A stretch of DNA of 64,000 bases from Kwoniella bestiolae CBS 10118 (lineage: Eukaryota > Basidiomycota > Tremellomycetes > Tremellales > Cryptococcaceae): positions 1,612,001-1,676,000 of the forward strand of contig NC_089241.1 of the NCBI RefSeq assembly GCF_000512585.2. Direction: 5' to 3'. Position numbers and translations under genes: made by a program. Shown here one piece after another: positions 1 through 9,281 of this stretch. Under the pieces are notes generated by a model, which was not told the origin of the DNA, did no database searches, and saw only the letters and a program-made list of their open reading frames with translations. Positions within the stretch are counted from its first letter, which is position 1, and every line of letters begins with the position of its first letter.

Positions 1-275
1 TTCATCCGATGGAGGAGCTTGAATTCGCCGGTCTCGTCCCACCATTGCGAGGAGAGGTTGGAGAAGTGCGATATCTCGGAGGCGTTGATGGTGCTGAATG
101 ATGAAGTAGCTGTAGATGATTGAGAGGTTTGACGAGAGGTAGACGGGGATGGGGCGGGGCTAGAGGAGGAAGTGTTCAATGATCGAGCGAGAATATTTGG
201 AGGAGCGACGGGGCGAGTCACCGTTGTCGGAGAGCGACGAAGAATTATATGTCGGGGTATTGATGGTCTAGGCAT
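1..275 (-). CDS. COQ3: Ubiquinone biosynthesis O-methyltransferase COQ3, 5' part
   Basis: The minus strand reads from an ATG at 275 to the window edge for 91 codons without a stop. The first ~60 residues are Ser/Thr/Pro/Arg-rich with few acids, as expected of a mitochondrial presequence. They are followed by the COQ3/UbiG N-terminal signature FSNLSSQWWDETGEFKLLHR (family pattern: F..L...WWD..G.FK.LH.MNP). COQ3 performs both O-methylations of coenzyme Q synthesis on the matrix face of the inner mitochondrial membrane. The SAM-binding Rossmann domain lies beyond the window, so catalytic residues cannot be checked. The gene is divergent from the mitochondrial IF3 gene across 282 bp, which may be a shared promoter of two mitochondrial genes. 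Confidence 0.85.
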   Translation of the reverse strand, partial: MPRPSIPRHIILRRSPTTVTRPVAPPNILARSLNTSSSSPAPSPSTSRQTSQSSTATSSFSTINASEISHFSNLSSQWWDETGEFKLLHRM

Positions 276-557
276 TTTCTCTTGATCTTTTCTGGCTTTG
301 CAATGAGTATGAAAGTATATTTTGCACTCGAGATAACGAAGTACGATTGAGGGATGAGATCGATAAATGAATGAACTGCAATATGAATTTCCGAAACTCT
401 CTGATTTAGGCCCTCCACTTTCAGCGAATGTCTCTAGGTGCACCGACCAGTACCGCAGTAGTATCTTTCGCCTCTATCCGTGTCTTTCTGTCAACCTTCT
501 TGATCCCTCGACGCACAAGTTCTAACTTACTGAACAGCACTGCTTCCACAGAACAAG

Positions 558-1400
558 ATGGCTTGCCTCTTCACAAAGACATTACGATCATCTCTCCTGG
601 CAAGCACCGCTCGCTCCGCGCCCATTGTCCAAGCGACATTCCTTCCCCCCTTCTCCCCCCTTGCGAGACATGCCTCCTCCTCCTCATCGTCATTCGGCCT
701 CCGTGCCCCTCCGCCCGAAGCCCACCCACTCTCCTACAAAGACGGTGCAATCCCCTATCGAACAGTCCAATTAGTCGACCCAACCTCTAACCACCTGCTC
801 GACCCGCAGTCTCTCCGCTCAATCCTGAGCACATACGATCAATCTACCCATTCATTGGTCCTCGTGAATGTGGATAAGGAGATACCGATAGTGAAACTCA
901 TCAACAAGGTAGAAGAAAGGAAGAAAGAGAGGGAATCAGAGGAAAAAGCGAAATTGAAGAAACGAATGTCAATAGAAGAGAAGGAGGTTCAAATCTCTTG
1001 GCAATCTGCCTCGGGAGACTTACTACATAAACTTCAACTGGCTAAGAGTCTGTTGGAGAAGGGAGATAGAGTACAGATAGTATTTGCGAATCGTAAGAGG
1101 GGGGAATCGATACCAGATAGCAAAAAGCAGGAGATAATCAGTATGTTCCACGACGAGCTGGAGGGGAGTGTGGGGAAGAAATGGAAAGATGATGATAAGC
1201 AGAAAGGACTTTGGGTGTTGTATTACAATCCTCTTGAGGTGACTAGGAATCAGGTGCAGAACAAGGTGAAAGAGCAAGAGAGTAATAAGAAGTTGGAAAA
1301 GCAGCAGAAGAAAGAGGAGAGGAGACGGAAAGAGGAGGAGAGAAGGGCGAAAGCGGAGGCTAGGGCCAAGGCTGAGGCTGAGGCGAGTGGTGCTGTGTAA
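558..1400 (+). CDS. Mitochondrial translation initiation factor IF-3
   Basis: One exon of 280 codons. Residues 1-45 are basic and Ser/Ala-rich (mitochondrial transit type). An IF3 N-domain-like part (about 65-115, IPYRTVQLVDP...VNVDKEIPIVKLINK) and a C-domain part (about 140-190, KEVQISWQSASGDLLHKLQLAKSLLEKGDRV split over the usual IF3 helix and strand) follow, then a Lys/Arg/Glu coiled tail (225-275). IF3 keeps mitoribosomal subunits apart and checks start-codon pairing; the yeast counterpart is Aim23. An upstream acceptor-like CCACAG at 547-552 suggests a 5' UTR intron, so the ATG at 558 is preferred over upstream starts in another frame. It lies tail to tail with the polyphosphatase gene. 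Confidence 0.82.
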   Translation: MACLFTKTLRSSLLASTARSAPIVQATFLPPFSPLARHASSSSSSFGLRAPPPEAHPLSYKDGAIPYRTVQLVDPTSNHLLDPQSLRSILSTYDQSTHSLVLVNVDKEIPIVKLINKVEERKKERESEEKAKLKKRMSIEEKEVQISWQSASGDLLHKLQLAKSLLEKGDRVQIVFANRKRGESIPDSKKQEIISMFHDELEGSVGKKWKDDDKQKGLWVLYYNPLEVTRNQVQNKVKEQESNKKLEKQQKKEERRRKEEERRAKAEARAKAEAEASGAV

Positions 1401-1759
1401 GGAGCATCGTTGTGGTCTACCCCAGAGCCGACGTTCAATATGGGCTTAGAATATGGAGGAAATGATCACTTTAGTTGCGATCGTAATGATATTCCTCGTG
1501 ACGGTTTAGATAGCGAGAACTTAATCTCAAAGAACAGAAGTTACGAGGGAGACGAAGATGGGATGATTCGGGCGTATACCATAAGGATAAACCACCAGCA
1601 CAGTGCCAGTGGACATTATGCATCTTATGGATTCATACCGATACAGTACCCTTCATAACGATACAACACACTCCGATCCCAATCTCAAATTTCCTATGTC
1701 CTTTACAGAAATTGTCCAAACTGATCTACGTTCTATCATGCGTCTACTTGCTGTATATC
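1401..1759. other. Convergent intergenic region
   Basis: This 359-bp stretch lies between the IF3 stop and the polyphosphatase stop. It should hold both 3' UTRs. I see no further gene; the short open frames here have no coding character. Confidence 0.6.
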
Positions 1760-3967
1760 TCAGATCCCTCCTTCACCACATTGAACGCTTACCAGGATCC
1801 CTTGGTGATCTCCCACCCTCACTGATTCACCTTTAAGCCCCTTCAAGTCGCCCAACACTAAGATAGTGAGTTGACGGCCGTACTGCGTTCAACCAAGACG
1901 AATTAGTGACAAGAACAAGATTCTTGAATTGACATCTCTGGTGATTTGGGCTATAAATGGGAACACTCACAACGCATCCCGTATCTATACCTTTACTGAA
2001 CGGTTTGATATCCAGACCTCTACCGGCTATCAATAAAACACCTCGTCAGCATCATCGAGGATTGATACCAGTAATAGACATGAATACCCACCTGCATGTC
2101 CATAAATGACTGTAACAGGCGAACATCCCAGATCGCCCTCCTCACTCTGTGCACTCGAACCAGGTGAACCAGGTTTCTGTCTCTTCTCCTCATCCAGCTC
2201 TTCAATCCCCTCATCGACCTGACTAACTTTTTCCGCACCCATCTCCCCCATCCCATCCACAAACCACCTCCCAGCCCCCCGACACCTCTTCATCTCCTTC
2301 TTCCACACGTCGCTCCAAGGCGTACCCTTCTTCCCCGATTTCGTCACCTTCGCTTTCTTCTTTCCCTTCATATATACACCTCGCATGTTCAGTAAATTCC
2401 AGGGAACTTGATTCTGAGGTACGTCGAACAGTATGGATATTTCTTCTGAGTTCCTGATGGATTCTTGGTCCAGGTCTGAAGTGAGGTTTGAGAATTGAAC
2501 TAAGGGTTGAGCAGGGGCTGAGGGGGAGTCGTTAGGGTTGATGGGGAGGAGTCCGGCGTGCACTACGATGCTGTGTAGAGAGGGGAGATGCAGGACAAGG
2601 GGCAGGTCGAGTAGGTACATGTAGAGGTTTTTGGGGAGGGCTCTGGGTATGTCAAGTCGAGTTAGGTCAGCTTAATGATCACGTATCAATATGGCATCGA
2701 AAGAAGTATTCATTCGCATCCGGAAGACATGTCATCCTCATGATGAAAATCGAAGGATCATGTTCACCAGGAATGTCATACGCAAACGTAGGATGATCCC
2801 TAAGAGATGAGCTTATCACTCACCTAGCAATCTCCCAATGCTGCCCCTTCCACTCCCACCCCCCCGGAAACTCCTTCCCATGCTTCTTCAGCTCCTTCCT
2901 CACAGCCTTCTCATCATCAAAAGACAAACTATCAACATAAGCTTGCCAATCTTCACCACCGGCCCACTCCATCCACCCTCTCCACTGAATCACCGCCTGA
3001 TCATGGTTCCCCCTCACTCCAAGGATACGTCGTTCCCTCATCCATTCTAGGACTTCGTTGTTCTTTGAGCCTTTTGCTATTAGGTCGCCGACGTGGATTA
3101 GGCGGTCGGTTGAGGGGGTATAGGATATTTGGTCCATTAGGCGACTGGGTTATTACCTCTGTTAGCTAGGCTGTTTTACCTCATTTGTCGTAATATCGAA
3201 TAAGAAGGTATAAGGGGACATATTGTTTTATTGGTAAGACGTGGACTTACATTAAGGGATCATACGAGCCATGTATATCGCCAATGAAGATCAACCTCTG
3301 TCCTGCAGAGCTCACGTCGATCGTACCTGGTGGTATCGTTCTCAACATCTTGTAATGGTCAAAGTCTGTGTGGTTTCGTAAAAACTTTGTCAGCCTCGCC
3401 TCGCACCGTATGGTATAATACATGTGAGATGACAGTCGACTCACCAACATCAGGCCGTACTTGATCGGTCGGCTCGCTCTCACTATCGGTATCACTCCCA
3501 CCCTGATCATCAGAAGTTTCGTCCTGCTGCCCACTCGCACTCGCTATTTCGCCAATCCAGTTGCCCACATCCGCCTGACTTCCCACTCCAAATACCTCCC
3601 TCAACCCACTCGCCGCGCCCTTACTCAGTACCCCCGTAGAGGAGCTAGTGGAAGCCATGAACGTAATGGAAAGCAAGAAAATAGCAATGACAGCTACCGA
3701 TCCTGCTCGTCTTATCACATGCGATAATGGGTCGGTCGGTGTTTGACCAGATTGGAAAGAGCTTGTGGTGGGTGTTGGGAGTAGTTCGTCTAGAATGGAT
3801 GGTTTGGATCTTCTCAGTAATGGACGATCGTACGACTGTGATCGATGTTGGTTTGAGTACGATGCCGGGGGAGGAGAGGTAGGTGGAGAAGGTAGGGATG
3901 AGGGGGATGATGGTCTGGGGAGGGGTGGATCGTAAGCTGTTGGAGGTGGTGAGGAGGGGTGGGTCAT
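1760..3967 (-). CDS. PPN2: PPN2-like vacuolar endopolyphosphatase (calcineurin-type phosphoesterase)
   Basis: Six exons: 3967-3445, 3365-3251, 3144-2824, 2642-2092, 2026-1971, 1882-1760; 562 residues. A Pro/Ser-rich cytosolic N-terminus (1-~75) is followed by one membrane helix near residue 105 (AVIAIFLLSITFMA). The lumenal metallophosphatase domain shows the full motif series: FIGDIHGSYDP, RLIHVGDLIAKG, GVRGNHDQ, VIYGHA and the terminal GIDTGCVYG. Ppn2 is a zinc-dependent type II membrane enzyme that cuts inside polyphosphate chains in the vacuole. Motif order, topology and size agree. The start is the first ATG after an upstream splice-like region. Phases close in every exon. A generic Ser/Thr phosphatase is less likely given the membrane anchor and the GCVYG ending. 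Confidence 0.82.
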
Positions 3968-4603
3968 TCTCTGGCTTTGTCTTGCTTTATTGCGCTCTTT
4001 TCCTCTACAGGGATACTGCGACGAGGGATGTGAGAATGTGAGAATGCGAGGAATTACAGTGATCAATGATACAGAGAAAGTTGAAGTAGAAGAATCTGCA
4101 AGGATGCAGTTTATATAGCTGACAAAAGCGAATTTGAATGGGCTGCGATCGATGTCGAGTAATAGCCGGACTGCGAGGTACTCTATATTCTATATCCTAT
4201 GTACTCTGTCTCCCATGCACCTTTGTACGCATCGCTCTGCAGTCACGACGATCGTCCGAGTGTATCGCTCCACAGCGTATGCAAGAGGCGACGATGTGGA
4301 TATGCAAAAGTATGAACACATCCAGTTGGCTCGACAGCATAGACGCACACGAACGTTTCTTGTCGCAACGATGGATAGTGAGGACTGGACGGTCAGCTGC
4401 CCATCAATTGCATGATCTTCAGTCTTCAGCTTAGACAGCATCATATAGCCTCTGTCCCATACTGATGATATGTACGAGATGAAGCGTGAAGCACGTTCGT
4501 GTATTTCATACTATGCAATGCATTTACATATCGTCCTTGTCCAATTTCCAGCTTTCACCCCTTTGCTCTTCTAATATTATTGCCCTGCCAGTCGAGCTTC
4601 GAC
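3968..4603. other. Intergenic region upstream of PPN2 and downstream of PRO2
   Basis: The 636-bp gap between two minus-strand genes should contain the PPN2 promoter and the PRO2 3' UTR. Several short overlapping open frames at 4134-4444 have no homology I recognise and no codon bias. I see no RNA gene. Confidence 0.5.
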
Positions 4604-6251
4604 CTAGAATGGAGGTTCTCCCTTGACTAAATCCTTATGACTATACCCCTTCCCCCCCTTCTCATAATCCGCAATTGTACTTCCACCCTCATTCCTACTC
4701 CTCATCATATACTTGTAAATCACCAGCCCGTCCAGCCCCACAGGCCCCCTCGCATGGGTCTTACCAGTCGAGATACCCACTTCAGTGCCCAGACCATACC
4801 TCGTCCCATCCGCAAACCTCGTCGAAGCATTCACAAAGCAATTCGCACTGTCCAATCCATTACACCAGATCGACATTGACTGCTCATCCTCCGTAATGAT
4901 CGAATCGGTGTGATGCGATGAATGTGAATTTATGTGTTTTACCGCTTCGCCCACATTCTCCACTGTCATTACTGCTAATGTTGGTCCTAGGAACTCGGTA
5001 TAGTAGTCTTCGTCCGTACTTGCTGTTACGTATTTTGAGGAATCGGGGATACCTTGTATAGCTGATAGAGTTTGGGGATCGCATCGGAGACGTACGTTGT
5101 TTTTCATTAATTCAGCGGCGACTTTAGGCCAGAGAGTGGATAGGAGGGATGAGTGGATTAATAGTGTTTCGGCGGAGTTGCACGCTGCCATGTAGTCGGT
5201 CTGATTGCCGGACGAAGTGTTATCAGCTGTATTCTCGAGCATGGGGCGACAGCTTGTCGTCGTTGACTTGACTCCTGGGTGAGAACACTACCCACCTTAG
5301 ACTCCACGACGACCCTCAATGCCTTCTCTTCCACCGCACTCTCATCAACATACACCGCACAAATACCATCCGCGTGACCCATAACAGGGATCCTCGTGTT
5401 ATTCTGAATACTCCTGACTAATTCGTTACCTCCTCTTGGCATCACCAAATCAATGTACCTATCTTGAGCGAGGAGCGATGAGATTTCAGATCGTGTAGAG
5501 ACCGATTGGATGAAAGTGGGAGGGATGGAAGTCTTGTTGAGTGCTTCGGCGATGAGTTGGGAGAGAATGGTAGCTGTTTGAAGGGATTCTTTTCCCCCTT
5601 TGAGGATTGCGGCGTTCCCTGTTAAGCATGTAGGGGTGATGATCAGTATACATAACCCCTGTATTAGCACAGATCAGAAGTTATGTAGTGAGGAGTAGGG
5701 GACGACTATACTTACCAGATTTGATAGCGAGCGCAGCAATATTCACGACCACTTCCGGTCTAGCTTCGAAAATCACCAAAAGCACACCGATAGGGCAGGT
5801 CACTCGGTGCAGATCCAGTCCCGGACCAATCTCCTTCGCAAAAGTGACTTGACCAGTGGGGACAGGCAAAGCAGCTACATCTGTTATGCCCTGTAACATC
5901 GCATCGAATTTACCAGGTCTGGAGAGATCTAGTCGAGATACGAGTGATTTTGATAATTTGCCTTGGGATAACAACTCTTCTGCTGCCTATAATTATGATA
6001 CATATCAATATAATATACCAAGTTGCTTGAGTAGTTACATGAGTAGAGCTAAGACTCACCTCCATATCCTCCTTGTTGGCTTTAAGCACCTCATCTTTCT
6101 TCCCTTCCAATACCTCTCGTATAGCTTTCAAAGCCAAGTCCCGCTCTGACACATCCACCAATTGAGATTGCTCGAAGGCTGCTCTGGCAGCTTTGGCGAT
6201 TGACTCGGCTACGCTCGAGCTGGAGGAGGAGGACGCTGATGGAGCTGGCAT
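4604..6251 (-). CDS. PRO2: Gamma-glutamyl phosphate reductase
   Basis: Four exons: 6251-6060, 5986-5716, 5618-5296, 5200-4604; 460 residues, close to the usual ~450. The enzyme reduces gamma-glutamyl phosphate to glutamate semialdehyde with NADPH, the second step of proline synthesis in the cytosol. The aldehyde-dehydrogenase-like fold is visible: GQVTFAKEIGPGLDLHRV and GVLLVIFEARPEV (substrate loop), GNAAILKGGKES (cofactor region), VMPRGGNELV, GHADGICAVYVDE, and the catalytic Cys in DYMAACNSAETLL. All splice phases close. It is transcribed away from GSH2, so two enzymes handling gamma-glutamyl compounds share one upstream region. Confidence 0.95.
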
Positions 6252-6617
6252 ATTCTGTCAGCTGATGGTGTGGGTATTTGATTTGACCAGAGTATATGTA
6301 AGAAGATGAGAGTATCCAGCATTGACCAACTTTTTGTACCAGGCCAAGAAAGTGTGAGTGAGTCATGACCAAATCCGAAATTGATTCCGTCCTCTCTGAA
6401 TCCGAATGTGGAGGTGAGGTGTAGGTCTGTGCGTTGATTACCGATTAAATGGCGTGCTGATAAATATAAATACACGGTTGATAAAGAAATCATCCTAATC
6501 CATCACCCCAAATCTTATACTGTACATCTATAACCAACTCCGCAAAGGTATATAACACCCACCCCTCCCTATCACCACCTCCCTCACCTATCTTCGCCCG
6601 CGTCCCCCCAACTCACC
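6252..6617. promoter_or_regulatory. Divergent PRO2-GSH2 promoter
   Basis: The two start codons are only 366 bp apart and face away from each other. The interval contains TGAGTCAT at 6359-6366, an exact Gcn4/AP-1 core (TGASTCA), and AT-rich TATA-like sequence near 6465-6475 on the GSH2 side. Joint control by an amino-acid-starvation or stress bZIP factor is an inference from motif and arrangement. Confidence 0.5.
6359..6366. promoter_or_regulatory. Gcn4/AP-1-like bZIP site
   Basis: TGAGTCAT matches the palindromic TGA(C/G)TCA core bound by fungal Gcn4-type bZIP proteins. It lies about 108 bp upstream of the PRO2 ATG and 252 bp upstream of the GSH2 ATG. One occurrence can arise by chance, but its place between amino-acid and glutathione genes fits general amino-acid control. 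Confidence 0.4.
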
Positions 6618-8659
6618 ATGGCAGTCCCCACCACCCTCCCAGAATGGCCCCCCTCCTTAACGGAAGAACAACACTCCCACCTCATCCTCCTCTCATCAAG
6701 CTACGCCCTATCACACGGCTTCACCCTCCTCCCCCCCTCATCGTCCAACCCACCCACATCAGCCATATCTGCTCCCCTCTCTCTCCTTCCCACACCCTTC
6801 CCCAGGGGGCTATACGACCTGGCAGTATCATTGCAGCCACTGTACAATGCATTATACGCTCGAATAACACTTGATTGGGAGTTTCTGGACAGAGTGATGG
6901 GAGGAAGTGTAAGTAAGGTAGACACCTTCCAGGGGGAATTATGGAGGGGGTGGAAATCTATTAGAGAAGAGTTGGTCCAGCCTCTTCAGTTAGGTTTGTT
7001 CAGGTCGGATTATTTGTTGCATGATTCCGAGACCGAGGGGATGAGCATTAAGCAGGTGGAGTTTAATACGATTGCTGCTAGTTTTGGGGCGTTGAGTCAG
7101 AGGGCTGGGGAGATGCATAAGTGAGTAGATTTATAACATGTTGAAATATGTCTTGGTGAGGGGGTCGAGTGGTCACACTGTCATGAGTACGATGGCTGCT
7201 CGTTTTGTCCGTTGTAGAGGAAGCTCAATTATCTTCTGAACGAGCTCGTCTAAATATACATGACGAACGCTTCTTCTTCTGTCCACGAAGCTTCAATCCC
7301 TGTTGTCAGGACTCTATACTGATCCTAGCTCTGTCATCAGATACCTCTCAAAAGCTACCAACGGGTACTTCTCAGTCTCCCCGCACCTCACCAACCCAGC
7401 TAACTTCCCTCCCAACGAACCTCTAAAGAACCTCGCCTCGGGATTGGCAGAAGGATGGAAAGCTTATGGCAAGAAAGATGCAGTGATACTGTTTGTGGTG
7501 CAAGAAGGAGAGAGGAACGTGTTTGATCAGAGGTGGTTGGAATTTGAATTGCTTGAGAGGTGAGTGCTTTTCCGACCGAGTGACCGTGTCGAAGTTGCAT
7601 GGTATACAAAAAGTCATAATCGATCCGAGGAATTGATGTATATCGAATATTGATGAGGTGCATCGTATTTTGGACTGGGGTTACCTGCTAATCTATGCGT
7701 CACTCCTCCCTTCAGAGACAACATCCCTGTCATCCGACATACATTCTCCGAACTCTCCACTCTCGCCAAAATAGATCCAACGACCAAGAACCTCCTGCTA
7801 CCATCTCCGCTTGAGCCCTCCTCGCCCGCCAGGGAAGTAGCGGTGATATACTACCGATCGGCCTACACGCCAACAGATTATCCCACCTCGTCCGAGTGGT
7901 CCACTCGAATACTTTTAGAAAAGAGCAAAGCTATCAAATGTCCCTCCATGGCATTACAGCTATCAGGAGCGAAGAAGATCCAACAAGTACTGAGTGAACC
8001 GGGAGTATTGGAGATTTTCTTACTAGGGGAAGATAGGCCTGATGTGGGTTTTGGAGTGGGTGCGGGCAGTCTGACGCAGGATGATGTCGATAGATTAAGA
8101 TTGACCTGGATAGGCTTGTATCCGATGGATAATTCTGAGCTGGGGAGAAAGGCTTATGATCTGGCGTTGGATGAACCTGAGAAATACGTGTTGAAACCCC
8201 AACGAGAGGGGGGAGGAAACAATATCTACCGAGAGAATATACCTGGTTATTTGAAACAATTAGAGGAAGAGTCCAGACAGAGGGAAGAAGGCGAACCAGA
8301 GAAGAAAGAGGGATATATCCTTATGGAACTTATCGAACCTCCTAAAGGATTAAGGAACCTGTTGGTCAAAGGCGGAGAGAATAAATCGAGACTTGCAGAT
8401 ATAGTTAGTGAATTGGGTGTCTATGGTGTATCACTTTTCGGAGGGGATGGGGACAAAGAGCAGATAGTGAATACCACGGCGGGGACGCTGTTGAGGACGA
8501 AAGGCAGGGAGAGCGATGAAGGTGGGGTGGCTATTGGTGAGTATTCCGTTCTGTACAATGATGGGTCAGCGTTGGCATGGGGATTAGCGTGCTGATGTTG
8601 CTGTGTTGCGGGACCTTATAGGTATAAGTTCGATCGATTCTCCTTTGCTTGTAGATTGA
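6618..8659 (+). CDS. GSH2: Glutathione synthetase
   Basis: Four exons: 6618-7120, 7341-7559, 7716-8536, 8622-8659; 526 residues. It joins gamma-glutamylcysteine and glycine with ATP to make glutathione in the cytosol. Family landmarks of the eukaryotic ATP-grasp synthetase are present: KQVEFNTIAASFG near 150, VQEGERNVFDQR, VAVIYYRSAYTP, the Gly-rich lid KPQREGGGNNIY, YILMELIEPP, and the C-terminal VNTTAGTLLRTK. The first intron (220 nt) is long for this locus; the joint MHK-YLSKATNGY matches the family, so the open frame inside the intron (7205-7340) is taken as non-coding. The last exon adds only 12 codons, after a phase-1 junction. Confidence 0.93.
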
Positions 8660-9281
8660 ATAGAATATAGATGTGCTCTGTCTGCGCTATGCATTGAGGG
8701 TTTGCGATTCTGCCTTGGTGTGATCATCCCATTACATGCATGACCCGCATACGACAGCTGAGAATGTCAGATGTCCGGGTATTCCGGAGGCAGATCAATA
8801 TTTACTTCCGCGTTGAGTACTCGTAGTACGCTGCAGCAGAAGAGAAGATCTCCCTCACGTGAGAAGAAAGATAAGCAACCTCTTTTAGCGAATGGTATCT
8901 CTTCGTACGCGAATTGATGACGTACATGTACATGTTGAACGGAGAGGCACAGTTTGACTAACTTGCTTCGTACTGTGCTAGTCTAATAGCAGGCACAAAT
9001 GCACAGAACGAGATTTTGTTTATCTCCTCGCTTATTCGTACGGGTACTACCTGTAAAGATACTGGAGATACCGTACTCGTATATGTATCCGAGAAAATGG
9101 GAGATACGAGGATGGAGTGCAAGTACATCATCCTACGGGAGAGATAAGCAGCGGATATAATACCCATTCAGTCATATATCCTACCATCCCATACTCTCAT
9201 CGTGATCATCTTCCTTTTCCCCTTGGTGATTATTTCACTACTTTACTCACTGCTACATACCCGCCAGCCAAAGTGTCCAAA
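8660..9281. other. Intergenic region, GSH2 3' end and permease promoter
   Basis: A 622-bp gap between two plus-strand genes. It should hold the GSH2 3' UTR and the promoter and 5' UTR of the permease. I see no gene or repeat. Confidence 0.5.

Noticed and set aside
7205..7426. Extra coding exon inside GSH2
   Set aside because: Inserting it breaks the conserved MHK-YLSKATNGY junction seen in glutathione synthetases.
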